From NCBI GenBank assembly GCA_951213105.1, contig OX578138.1, forward strand, positions 61,490,826 to 61,554,825: DNA of 64,000 bases, given 5' to 3'. Positions within the stretch are counted from its first letter, which is position 1; the number at the start of each line of letters is the position of its first letter. Position numbers and translations under genes: made by a program. The notes beneath the pieces are model-generated. The model saw only the letters and a program-made list of their open reading frames with translations, searched no databases and was not told the origin of the DNA. Source of the DNA: Amaurobius ferox. Its lineage: Eukaryota > Arthropoda > Arachnida > Araneae > Amaurobiidae. Positions 54,135 to 64,000 of this stretch are shown here, in pieces.

Positions 54135-55747
54135 ATGGATCTTGCACGTGTGCTTGTATCGGTCACTGCATTTAAGAAGATCTTTGGATCTGATTTGTGC
54201 ATGGCCGATTGGCGGATGTTCAAAGAACAGTACTATGCTCTTCCTGATGAGATTCCCTCTAGGGGGAAGCCTGATCTCGAAAAGCTTCGAAATACTGACT
54301 TTGATTTTAATGAACTTCGTGTTATTGTCGATAACCCGTCCATAGATATTATGAGGCACGAATGGCTTCTACTGAAGGCCAAGGTAGCTTTAATGGAGAA
54401 GGAGATGGAGATAGCGTTGGATGACGCCGCCAAGATGGATCTTTCAGGTGAGCTCCTCATGAGTTCTTCTCATGGGATTTCTGTTGTTTCTTTAGCACCA
54501 GCGATATCTCATGGTGTTCTCCGCCGAACCAGACCACGTGCTCAGGCACCCAGTGTTCCAGAATTGAGATCTCCAAAGAGATTTGAGATGTCATGAAGAA
54601 CTTTGACAAATTCTCTAACGCAGCCAGTTCAGCTGAAAATCCTGGTACTAGTGCCAGTAAGCATCCCATTATCGACCCTGACCAGGAAGGCTTCGTTAAA
54701 GTGCCAAGGAGGCACTCGGCCAAGGTTGTTAAGAATGTCCCCCCCCATTTCCACGGTTCAGCCTGTTCTTGATACTGAGGTTCCTGCGCCCGATGCAGCC
54801 AATGTTGACGAAATTCCTAAAAAAGAACGTCGCCATCCCCCCTTTTTCATTTTCCCCAGCCCTAGATGGTATAATTATTTAAATCAGTTGCGTCTTGTGG
54901 CGCCTTCCATAGTAAGTATCTTGAGGGGAACTGTATTCAAAATTGATGTTGAAACGCGCGATAAATTCATAGAAGTGTAAAGAAGGCCCATCAACAACAA
55001 AATATCGTTCAGGACTTTCAGGCTCCCTGTGCCTACCAGTATAGATCTTATCAAAGAACGGCTTGAAGTAGGCGGTTTCCAAATTAACAGTGTCACCCAG
55101 CTGTACAAGGGTCTAAATCCAGCAGAATAATGATGCCTCTCTTCTATGTCCAGCTGGACAAAAACTACACGAACCTAAAAATATATCAGGTTGTTAAGCT
55201 GCTAAGTGTCGAAGTTAAAGTGAAGCGTTACAGAGGGCGCAAGGGCGTCAGTACCCAGTGTTTTTTATGCCAGAAATGGCATCACGCGGCCAATTTATGT
55301 CATTTTCCACCTAAATACGTTAAGTGTGCAGGTGATCATCCCTCCTACGAATGCTCGAAAAGGCCAGAAGTCAAGTGCACATACGCCAATTATGGTGGAG
55401 AACATCCCGCGAGCTATCGCGGGTGCTCAAAATTTCCGAAACCTAGGGTTGCTCATCATAGAACCTTTTCCAGCAGATTTGTAGACAGTGCCAAATCGTA
55501 TTCAGCTGCTTATCAGCACAAAGAGCAGGACTTCCCCAAGCTTCCTGCCAAAAACGTCCCTATAACCAAAGAGGGAAATTTCAACTCGAACTAGCCCCCA
55601 GTGGAAGGTAATGATCCTACTAGAGACGACTGGTTGGAGGTTATTGACTTGATAGTCCGTTTCGAAAGGAACGGCTATCAGAGAGATTTCCTTCAGCGAG
55701 CCCTTAATGCTGCACTCCCCAAGTTAAGGGAATCCAAACTAATTTAA
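54135..55747 (+). pseudogene. ORF1 (Gag-like) of a Jockey-type non-LTR retrotransposon, broken
   Basis: The first part (54135-54596) has DWRMFKEQYYALPDEIPSRG and LLLKAKVALMEKEMEIALDD, a helical N-terminal region. The middle (about 54590-54770 in another frame, FVKVPRRHSAKVVK) leads into a PRE_C2HC-type RNA-binding domain (54830-55130). The end (55130-55594) has zinc knuckles: CFLCQKWHHAANLC is intact, while the next two each have one Cys replaced by Tyr (KYVKC.GDHPSYEC and C.YANYGGEHPASYRGC). An in-frame stop at 55592 precedes a further 51 codons ending at 55747. Frame changes, lost cysteines and stops show decay. The pol part (ORF2) does not follow. Confidence 0.8.
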
Positions 55748-56039
55748 TAAATGAAATAGAAAATCATGACTTCAGTTGAAAAGATAATATTTTCAACATT
55801 GGAACATTAGAATAGTAAAAATCAAGAGTATCTTAAAAGACAAACGGGGATAGTAAAAGGACTTTTGTAAGTTTGCCATTGAAATTAATGCAGAATTAAC
55901 TGGAGAGTAACCCCACTCGCCTTTCTCATACCAGAATCCATTTTTAAATAGCTCATAGCTTTTTTTTTTAGTTTTACAAAATGTTTTTTAAAAATTCGGT
56001 GTAATTGGTCCAAATGATTTGAACTGTAGCGCGTTATCC

Positions 56040-57217
56040 TTGCATTCAAAGGGCTATAGTCAAATCAGATATAGTCTTGTAGAATAACCTTTCTTCTTTA
56101 TTAAAACAATTAGTGAGACCTAAAGACTTGATGATGGTTAGATCAAATCTCTTCCCTGCATATCTCTTAAAAACTTATTTACTTCTTAGTTAGTGGAAGT
56201 CTTTGAGGAGCTTGTTTAATCGAGAACTGGTTACCGATATCGATTCCATGTTTAGTTAAACCGGTGCGTCACATATCTTCTGAAGTAGTCGAGAATATCT
56301 CACTAAATTTAGAAGTGAGTCATTTACATGCGTCCTGTTCTGCACTATCTAGTCCGCCAAGATTGCTTAAGATGATGCTTAAATATTTGAAACTGCTGTT
56401 TCTACCTTTAGAACAACCACGCATTACTCTGGTTACTGCAGAGCATGAAACTAACTACTCCCTTTTATGGATTATTTTGGGCCTGTCGCTAATGTTTGAG
56501 ATTCGGACAGGTACGTAGTCTTCTGAAATATCCGCGAGAGCCACAATTGCAAGAATCCTTTTTTCTTTGTACACAAAAGGTGGAAAATGTGTTATTGTCG
56601 TTCCATGTATTCTTAGGTCATCCCAGATTCCATTCACAAAACACTCATTACGTGCGCGTAAGGAAAAATCTTCTGCAGTGACTATGTTACACACTAGTAT
56701 GGCTCAAGTTTCTGTTTCAAACAATGGAATCTCTTCGGTGACTGTCCTTAATTCGTTGTTTTTCATGTCTAGGTCAAATCTGTGTTTACTTAAAACGTTC
56801 AGTCGGGAAATGCATATGGGTCATAATTGTATACAACTTAAGCAACATGGTGATAAAAACTAGCCCGGGCAAAAATAGTATTTTCTATGCACTTTGGTTC
56901 TTCTTACAGTAACCTGTGCTCCGAGATAAGGAGGGTGCCCTATAAAGAAGGTCATCAATAATTTGACGAGGTGAGTCACTTTTGATGGTGGTCGCATTCA
57001 CACCCGTATCTAGAATTATTTTACATAAGATCAATGATGAAGTCTGAAAGGTCTTAAATAGTGCATTTTGCTCTAACGGCAATCTACGACGTACGAAAAG
57101 AAACCCGGTAAAATGGCAGCTGATTAATTTTCATGGGGCTGTTCTGAAGACAATGACCTATTATTGTTTTGTCCAGATAGTGGGCCCTTTCTCCTTATAT
57201 GGCATCTTTCTCCACAG
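56040..57217 (-). pseudogene. Ty3/gypsy gag/pol fragment, heavily decayed
   Basis: Minus-strand order: a zinc-knuckle relic at 57217-57182 (CGE.CHIRRK), an aspartic protease relic ILDTGVNATTIKSD near 57020-56980, the linker DYVPVRISNISDRPKIIHK near 56520-56455, then the first reverse-transcriptase block between 56320 and 56060 (FSEIFSTTSEDM, GIDIGNQFSIKQAPQRLPLT, LIVLIKKK) broken by several stops. The sequence ends before the catalytic YxDD block. It is unrelated in sequence to elements 1 and 2, so it is a third gypsy lineage. Confidence 0.65.
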
Positions 57218-57909
57218 GTCTATCACAACAGTCATTCTGCCTATGAACCAGGTGATCGGTTGAATGTGTCGTTAATCTGCTTCTGTAGCACGCCCTTTAT
57301 TTACTTCATAGTATATAGCATCCCATATTCTGAAATACTATCAGTCATAGTTGTATCACGTGCGATGTATCGATGAAATCCACAAGATGCCTGTAAAGAT
57401 GCTTCAAACTTGCTAGGATCAGCTCTCAGATTCTTTTATTCGATCATAAGAAGAGTAGTGATAAAGTACTGGGCTCCAAGGTTTCCACGAACATACATAG
57501 GATAGTCTGCAAAGGATAGTTTGGAATGTATTTTTGTTTTCGACGTCAGGTCGACGTCATTCGACGTCAGGTAAACTCTCTTCAGACTTTCAGAAGACTC
57601 GGTGAGACTTCATTTGAACGTATCATCTGTTCGTATCTTTCATATTAATTTATTCATAGCAGAGTTACAGAGTGTCATAAGGTAATTCGTTCTTATCATT
57701 ATTTAAATAAAACGACTTACTTTTGATGCCGTCACTTAGGGTGGAGTATGAAAACTCCTGGCTCTCAGGTGTTGAGGAATACAATACTAACTGTTTTTAT
57801 TGAAAGTAAATATGCGTACAGTTCATATACAGGTAATGAAATGATTATAAAATCAAGGCCACAGGATCCATCAGTGATTAGCAATTTCACAGTGAATTTT
57901 CAAGTCAGT
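57218..57909. other. Spacer between gypsy fragment and mariner relic
   Basis: Contains a duplicated TCGACGTCAGGT/ATTCGACGTCAGGT word near 57545-57572. No gene seen; part of it may be decayed gypsy gag. Confidence 0.4.
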
Positions 57910-58950
57910 GATTGGTGAAAACCCCTTGGCGACAATGCATGCTTGTGTACGTCTAGGTAAGGAGTGATAAATTTTTCTAATGTCATCCTGCGATACATTC
58001 TGCTAGGTATTCCTATATTTTTGCTCCAGATCTGCTACATTTAGAGGTGTTTGAATCTGGAAGACTAGCATGTCCCATACATGCTCGATTGGCGAAAGGT
58101 ATGCTGACCTTTCTGGCCAAGGAACAGTATTAACAGCACGGAGACAGTCCACATATGTGCGAGCCGTATGTGGCGTGGCATTATCCAGTTGAAAAATGGC
58201 CGCAGAAGGATGTGCCATGAAGGGTAACGCAAACGGCCACACATTTCATGAACATATCGTTGAGATGTTAAAGTTGTACACAGAATGACTAGGATCGACC
58301 TGCTGTCGTAAGAGATAGCACCCCATACCATCACGCCAGGAGTAATGGATATGTTCCTGTTAAAAACAAAGGCTGATTGGGACTTCTGGTCCTGGGGCCT
58401 CCACACATGTACCCGATGATCATCTGCTGAAAGACTGAAGCGTGATTCATTGCTGAAAACCATGGCATCCAGTCTGCTTACTGTCATGGTGCTCGGCTAC
58501 GACACCACTCCAAACGACTCTGTCGATATTGTGGGGTTATGGGCAGACGTTTCAAAGGCCACCGTGAGCGTAACCCCACATCAGCCAAGCGACATGAGAT
58601 GGTGAAAGGTACCACGGGAGGTAGCTTTGACCAGGCTGTAGCATGTTGGATGGCACGTTGGACAATGATGCCGTTGGGCCAATTCGGACCTGTAGCACAG
58701 TATACTTATCTTGCCTAGCATTCGTGCATCTTGGCTTTCCAGAGCATTTATTCCGCCGATGAGTTCCTTGCAGCAACCATTGCTGCCAGCACCTTTGCAC
58801 AGCTGTGTACGTTCGGTGCAGGTGGCAATCTATTGCTCGATATGATCAGTCAGTTTCACGCATCCCGACTATACGACCACGTTCGAATTCATCTAATTGC
58901 TAATAAAGTCTTCGGCCACGTGGTAACGGCATTATTGATTGTGTCTACAC
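57910..58950 (-). pseudogene. Second Tc1/mariner transposase, broken
   Basis: On the minus strand LDEFERGRIVGMRET near 58910 and RCWQQWLLQGTHRRNK near 58780 are the N-terminal DNA-binding region. MVFSNESRFSLSADDHRVHV (58460-58400) carries the first catalytic acid region; the usual Asp is Asn here (SNES instead of SDES). GVMVWGAISYDSRS follows near 58330. A frame change leads to FQLDNATPHTARTYVDCL (58190) with the second Asp and YLSPIEHVWDML (58100). The C-terminal RKIYHSLPRRTQACI is in frame after a stop near 58003. Terminal repeats were not found. It is a different Tc1 family from the one at 49664-51281. Confidence 0.8.
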
Positions 58951-60229
58951 GGTACGGAACTGCAATGCCAATAACAAGCAAATATAAACCGTCCACATTT
59001 TAATCTGTTTCATAGGATGCTAGCTGAGCAGTAGAAAGCTGCGCTATGAACGAAGTTAATACGCATTAGCCTTGCAAATTTAATCATTTGCATACTTGGT
59101 ATAAAGAAATTTGCATGCGAAATTTCGAGATGATCGGATTATTTCTAGGGGGTGCTTCGCTTTTGTCTTGCAAAAGAAGCAAAAAAAAAAAAAAAACGAA
59201 TCTTGATTAAGTCATAAAATGCAAACAATAAAATTAAATTAGATAAGCTACATATATATCAACATAATTAATATTACATAAACACAGTTATAGATTATCT
59301 TCTAACAAAACCAGTGTTATATTCAGTGTAGAGTTCTCATTCAATTATCGATTATTGCGATTTTTAATTTGTAAGTTCTCTCCTTGACCGATCTTAATAT
59401 AAGATAAATAAATGGTTACATCAGTTTGCATAGAAGCTGTTGAAAACATCAGGTCACAATTGTGTAGATGCGCTGGAACACTAAGCGTGAAATGGCACTG
59501 ACTGATGATCAATATGGAGTTATTCACTTTTCCACTTATAAAATTTTCAGCGACACACTGCTATCCTTCGGCATTTATTATGCTGCCAGCGCATCTGTAC
59601 TAATACTGTTACTATCAGTGATTAATTAACTTTTGAATTAATTAACTTTTGATTATTGATGGCACAATTTCATTTAAGTGCAACAAGGTGCGCATCGTGA
59701 TACCACCGCAGTATTTCGACGCAATCTCGTGAAAAAAGCACGTTAGTTGGAGTGATACTCCTTTTTACGTGTTTTTTGCATTCTGGCTAAATATCGAATC
59801 ACTGATGCTTCTCAGACTCTCTGTAGGAACACGCTCTTTGATTACCCCTGTGATGTCATACAACTTCTTGATTTGTTTCTGGTGATGGAGGGGAAGTATA
59901 CTGTTTATATATGTATGAGTTCCCATTGGTTCTCGTGAATGCATTATTTACTTTTGTACTGCAATTAAAGCTCTTATTAACTTGACTGACATTTTTCTCC
60001 GAAATATCAACATGTCGTGCGACACACAGCATTCGCCAAAGATACGAAATCCAGACGGTTTTCAGTCAGCAAAACATCACATGCAAAAATTCGAAGTGAT
60101 GCACTGAGTTGAGAGGCTTTTATTTTTCGTCCAAATCCTTCGCTTTTGCGATAATTTCAGATTTCGCCCGAAAATTTTCCCGAATCTTTTGTACGTCATA
60201 CGTAGGGGCTTTAACTTTGCATACTGACG
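58951..60229. other. Intergenic stretch, no gene supported
   Basis: Holds an A-run at 59188-59205 that could be a retroposon tail, and a GTTTATTAATT-type duplication near 59620-59650 (TTAATTAACTTTTGA twice). No coding sequence recognised. Confidence 0.5.
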
Positions 60230-60830
60230 GCTCACATATATGTGTATATTCGTATTAGCCCGTATTGGTAATAACGATTTTCTTTCCAAAAGCATTTAAT
60301 CTCCTTCCATGCTTCTTGACAGTTACATTCACGTCGCTGATAAACATTTTCTTGTACTGCTGTCATATCCACCTGTACTGCTGCTACGTCTTTCATATTT
60401 TCTTTGATTTCTTCTTGTCCAGCTTTCATTTCGTTTTATGTATTTTCGATTTCAAATTTCATTTAGGCTTGAACGGACATACTTTCTATTTCCGTCTTAG
60501 ATTTAATTTCTTCCGTCATCTCGGCTTTTCTTGATTTCATTTCGGCTTTAATACCTTATTTCATGGCTTAATCTCTTGCTTCATCTCTTCTTTTATCGCT
60601 TCTTTTCCGGATTTTATTGCTTCTGTTCTGGATTTTATCGCTTCTTTTCCGGTTTTTATCGCTTCTCGTCCAGCTTTCATCTATTGTTTCATTTAATCTA
60701 TCGCTTCTTATCCGATTATAATTTCTTGTTTCATTTCATTTTTCATCTCTTTTTATCTGGCTTTAATCTCTTATTTCATTTTATTTGTCACCCCTTTTTG
60801 ACAAGTTTTAATCTTTTTTTCTCGCATGTG
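60230..60830 (-). pseudogene. Gag-like coiled-coil relic with KAGQEEIK repeats
   Basis: Minus-strand translation gives tandem phrases of the form KSGKEAIK, KTGKEAIK and KAGQEEIKENMKDVAAVQVDM, a charged heptad-like repeat, separated by stops and frame changes. Such Lys/Glu repeats are found upstream of capsid in some arthropod LTR-element Gag proteins. No capsid or zinc knuckle follows, so assignment to a retroelement is inference. Confidence 0.45.
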
Positions 60831-61557
60831 TCTTCTTACCTTGTTTGCGTTTACACATTTTCTTCAATCTTTTCTATTAATGAGCAAGAACAAACTGGGG
60901 TTGGAGCCCCTGAGTATCTGGAGTTGACGAACATAAAGTCGAACATAAAGCAGGTCGTATATATTGGCCAGATATAAAGAGATAGCGAATTGAACTCCAG
61001 GGTTGGTGAGCGTCACAGAACAATGGATCCCCGATGAATATATATTACGTCTGCGTAACAAGCGACACGAAAGAGCTAGCAAGGCCTACGCAAGAGGCGA
61101 AGCCTCTCGACACGCGAAGCGAGTAACGGGGTTTGGCGAGCGGCAGCGATCATTTCCTATAATGATCAAATAATCATTATAAAAATGATTATCTCTAACA
61201 CATATCTAAAAGCACTCAATTACTGGATGACTGATAAGATATTTAAATATTACAAAGAAGTGATTATTTTATGGAATTATTTCCATTGTATTGAATTACA
61301 TTTTTGCACAGAAGTGGTGTGTTTGTAATATTTACTGAATTACTTTTCAGTTCCTTAAGATTAACACAGGCACCAATATTTATCTTGTTATCACTCTTGC
61401 TTTTAGAAACAGATATGTCACGGATATTCATTAGTAGTGAATAAAAAAAATAACTTTCTTTTTCTCTCAGTTGCATTGTAGGCAAATTTTGGAGGAAACG
61501 CAATCTTTCCCAGACTTTTCAATACTATGGATATCTTCATTGAATCGCTCAAATTAA

Positions 61558-61588
<31 letters not shown>

Positions 61589-63169
61589 CCCCTCATGCTG
61601 AGAATCGGGGTAATGAAATCGGACTTAATTCCTTGTTTACGACGATTTCACGACGAATTGGTGGTCTCAAAACGAAAGTCATCTGGGACTGTTAACACTG
61701 CTGCAGTGACTTTTTTTGCGAAGCGAGTACCAGTCGCTAAAAATGATGAATCTCTATTTACAACTTCTTAAAAAATATAAACTAGCACAAACTCTACCAA
61801 AACTCCACACAACTGCTGAGAATCTTCAGTATCAAACATATTATATAAAATCCTGCCCACGCCCTCCACAGAAGGGGCAAGGACAGACTATAAATTGGTT
61901 ACCTTCACATGCTGATTTTTTTGGCGTACGGAAGTTTCAGGGCTACAAGAGTAGCAACAAAATTTTCTTACCTCGCGCCAGAAAGGGTGAAGTCCTGTGA
62001 TACGCTCAGATTGGTCTGATATCGACTAGTAAACACATATTATAGAAATGGGGTGAGATATATCTTAGGGGATAAAATGCCAGCTACCCATGTTTAGCAG
62101 CGTTGGAAACAAGTAAGAAAAAAAATAAAACGGCTGGATAGTTTGGCAAGCCGTTGCTGTCTAGTAAACCTGTACCGTAAAAATGTAATTTTGATGGAAG
62201 TGCTTTCGTGCGTAAAATAAATGGGCCATCGTTTTAATGATCCAGGGAAAGTTAAGGGAAGTCATCTTGAGTCATAATAATATCCTTCGCTGTAGAAAGG
62301 CAGTAAAAAGGTAGAAAAACAGTAATAAAAGGTCACATTTAAAAGATTTTTGAACAGATACTTGTTTGGAAATGAACTTGAAGTGAGCATTTAATAGCAG
62401 TTTAAAGATGTTCTTAGTGAAATGAGCCAAAAAATAGGAGAATGAACAAATTTCAAGGAATCGTAGGTGTCATTAAACCATATGGCTATACAAAACTGCT
62501 TGTGTGGGCTCGACATTTGGTCTCTGGAATGACAGACATCACGTATATAGGGAAAATGTAGAAATTAAAATATTTACAATTTTGGTTGTCATTACCACAG
62601 CTAGAAACTGCAAATATCTGCTAAATGTATTACTGAATTCCCTCTGCAGGTTCTACTTTCACCCACTCGGTGTCAACGAGTATTCGTTAAATGGTTATAG
62701 GCATCAAACAACATTTATTTTCAACGTTTACATAAAACAAGCATAGAGACCCTCAATCCATCCAGAACTGCTTCGTTTTATATATTTGTAAACTGAACAG
62801 TATTGCCTTTGCTATTCTGCGAGTAGCTAGCTATTCGGCGGTTGGACCTGAGATGTATCGGCTTGGTTTCGCCATACTTTCGCAAAACTCCTATTCTGTC
62901 AACCTCCGGGAAAAAATTCGAAAATCCGTCTTCGTTAGGTAATGTCCCGTTGCCTATATTAAAAATGTGCAAAGATTCACACTTGTAAGTTACCGCCGGA
63001 TTTCTAGAGTATCTGAAGTTTTTCTTTTCGAAACTTCTCTATTTCTGTTCTCTATTTCTTCGGGGAATGTAATTGAAAATCGAGCTCCGTTAGATTCTGT
63101 CCTGTGATGGATACCAGCCTATAGGCCACTGAGAAGGAGGACGTCTGGAGGATCTCAAAACTTTTCAAT
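60831..63169. other. Intergenic stretch, no gene supported
   Basis: 61020-61150 is a GC-richer stretch (GCGAAGCCTCTCGACACGCG). A (TA)n run lies at 61563-61588. Several open frames of 62-94 codons have no recognisable family. Confidence 0.5.
61563..61588. repeat. (TA)n microsatellite
   Basis: About 13 TA dinucleotides. Confidence 0.9.
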
Positions 63170-64000
63170 CTTCAATTTTCTCTGTCCCCGCCTGGGAAGT
63201 AAATTGAAAGTCGACTCAGCTAGGCTCTGTCCCCGCCTAGGGAGTAAATCGAAAGTGGGTCCGCTAGGCTCTTTTTCTTCTTCTTCGATCCAGACCGTCT
63301 GACCTACCAGAAAAGTATAAGGTATCTGTTTGGACGGCCGAGAAGTGTCATTCAATTTAGACCGGAATCCAGTGGGGGAGGCATCCACAGGGACTGTACC
63401 CTTTTTCCCCACCACCAACCTCTCGGATGGACTTACTAACCCAGATGTTTAACGTGATCGTACTCCGCGTGAACACGGCGGCAATATTTGGCAGTGGCGG
63501 GAATCGAATCCATGCCGACCGAGTGCAATTCGCGCGCGGTAACCATTGGGCTGTCGCGTTCCCTCCGCTAGGCTCTGACCCCGCCTGGGGAGTAAATCGA
63601 AAGTCGACTCCGTAAGTCTCTGTCCCCGCTTTGGGAGTGAATCGAAAGTCCGCTCCGCTAGGCTCTGCCCCCGCCTGGAGAGTAAATAGAAAGTGGACTC
63701 CGCTGGACTCTGTCCCCGGCTGGGGAGTAAATAAAAAGTTGACTCCGCTAGGCTCTGTCTCCGACTGGGGCGTAAAACGTAAGTCCTTCCGCCTGGGGAG
63801 TAAATCGAAATTCGGCTCCGCTAGGTTCTGTCTCGACCTAGGGAGTAAATCGAAAGTCGACTCCACTAGGCTCTGTCTCCACCTAGGGAGTAAATCGAAA
63901 GTCGGTTCCTCTACGCCCTGTCTCCACCTGGGGAGTAAATCGAATGTCCGCTCCACTAGGTTCTGTCCCCGCCTGGGGAGTAAATCGAAAATCGACTCCG
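63170..64000. repeat. 45-bp minisatellite running off the window end
   Basis: Head-to-tail units with CTCCGCTAGGCTCTGTCCCC, GCCTGGGGAGTAAATCGAAAG and a variable joint. About two and a half copies lie before the inserted SINE and about nine after it. The GC content is far above the surroundings. Since 45 is 15 codons, the minus strand stays open for 199 codons (63956-63357) as 15-residue repeats (GVDFRFTPQAGTEPS or FDLLPRRGQ, depending on frame). I see no evidence that it is translated. Confidence 0.95.
63273..63563 (-). mobile_element. tRNA-derived SINE inserted in the minisatellite
   Basis: On the minus strand the head has GACAGCCCAATGGTTA (Pol III A box) and GGATTCGATTCCCGCC (B box) with tRNA-like spacing. 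The tail ends in GGTCTGGATCGAAGAAGAAG and A/G-rich DNA. TCCGCTAGGCTCT lies on both sides (63260-63272 and 63564-63576); because it is also part of the minisatellite unit, the duplication is supported but not proven. The tail matches the 51-bp fragment at 32792-32842. Confidence 0.8.

Noticed and set aside
54072..54723. Minus-strand frames of 75-95 codons
   Set aside because: Antisense shadows of the LINE ORF1 remnant.
60265..60977. Plus-strand Phe/Leu-rich frames of 89 and 133 codons
   Set aside because: They are the antisense of the Lys/Glu coiled-coil relic.
63470..63563. Free-standing tRNA gene
   Set aside because: A and B boxes are present but the cloverleaf is degenerate and the unit has a SINE body, tail and flanking duplication.
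63357..63956. 199-codon frame of 15-residue repeats
   Set aside because: Best explained by 45-bp periodicity; no start context, and the frame runs through the inserted SINE at its end.

Overview
The window is AT-rich eukaryotic nuclear DNA, very probably from an arthropod and most likely a spider. This host call is inference: it rests on the transposon mix (Ty3/gypsy, Penelope-like, Jockey-type, Tc1/mariner, a tRNA-derived SINE), the long AT-rich intergenic DNA and the style of the one intact host-like gene. No bacterial-type operon, CRISPR array, rRNA gene or free-standing tRNA gene was seen.

Layout. 1-7.9 kb is gene-free and holds dispersed repeats: a short retroposon with a 12-bp target duplication (307-611), two copies of one repeat in opposite orientation (3345-3900 and 6870-7448), and an element rich in CCGAATA motifs (5478-6345). 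7928-19013 is a complete, young Ty3/gypsy LTR retrotransposon on the + strand: 908-bp LTRs, GCATC target duplication, gag, a textbook TTTAAAC gag-pol frameshift site, an intact pol, then almost 4 kb of 3' DNA without a convincing gene. 19.0-22.5 kb holds duplications and a five-copy array of ~145-bp units, each carrying CTCF-like and RFX-like motifs. 22539-24908 is the only intact host-like protein gene: 789 aa, with degenerate ~42-aa helical repeats near its C-terminus and no recognised function.

27.4-29.7 kb is a decayed Penelope-like element on the - strand (reverse transcriptase plus GIY-YIG endonuclease, with a hammerhead-ribozyme-like remnant at its 3' side). 29.75-35.66 kb is a ~5.9-kb element bounded by inverted repeats of more than 1.1 kb. 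Its interior holds a broken coding exon interrupted by a 51-bp SINE tail with a 13-bp target duplication. 35970-47067 is a second full-length Ty3/gypsy element on the - strand, with 1.22-kb LTRs, GTAT target duplication, a fused gag-protease frame, and pol broken by two frame changes and one in-frame stop.

47-53 kb holds a second copy of the retroposon seen at 307-611, a 58-bp minisatellite and a ~330-bp satellite array into which a decayed Tc1/mariner element (49664-51281) has jumped. 54-61 kb is a graveyard: Jockey-type LINE ORF1, a gypsy gag/pol fragment, a second Tc1/mariner transposase, and a gag-like coiled-coil remnant. The window ends in a 45-bp minisatellite (63170-64000) that contains an inserted tRNA-derived SINE.

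The genes do not form a pathway. The window mainly records successive transposon insertions around one lineage-type gene. The best leads are the CTCF/RFX-like array upstream of that gene, the large inverted-repeat element, and the two recoding-type sites in the young gypsy element.
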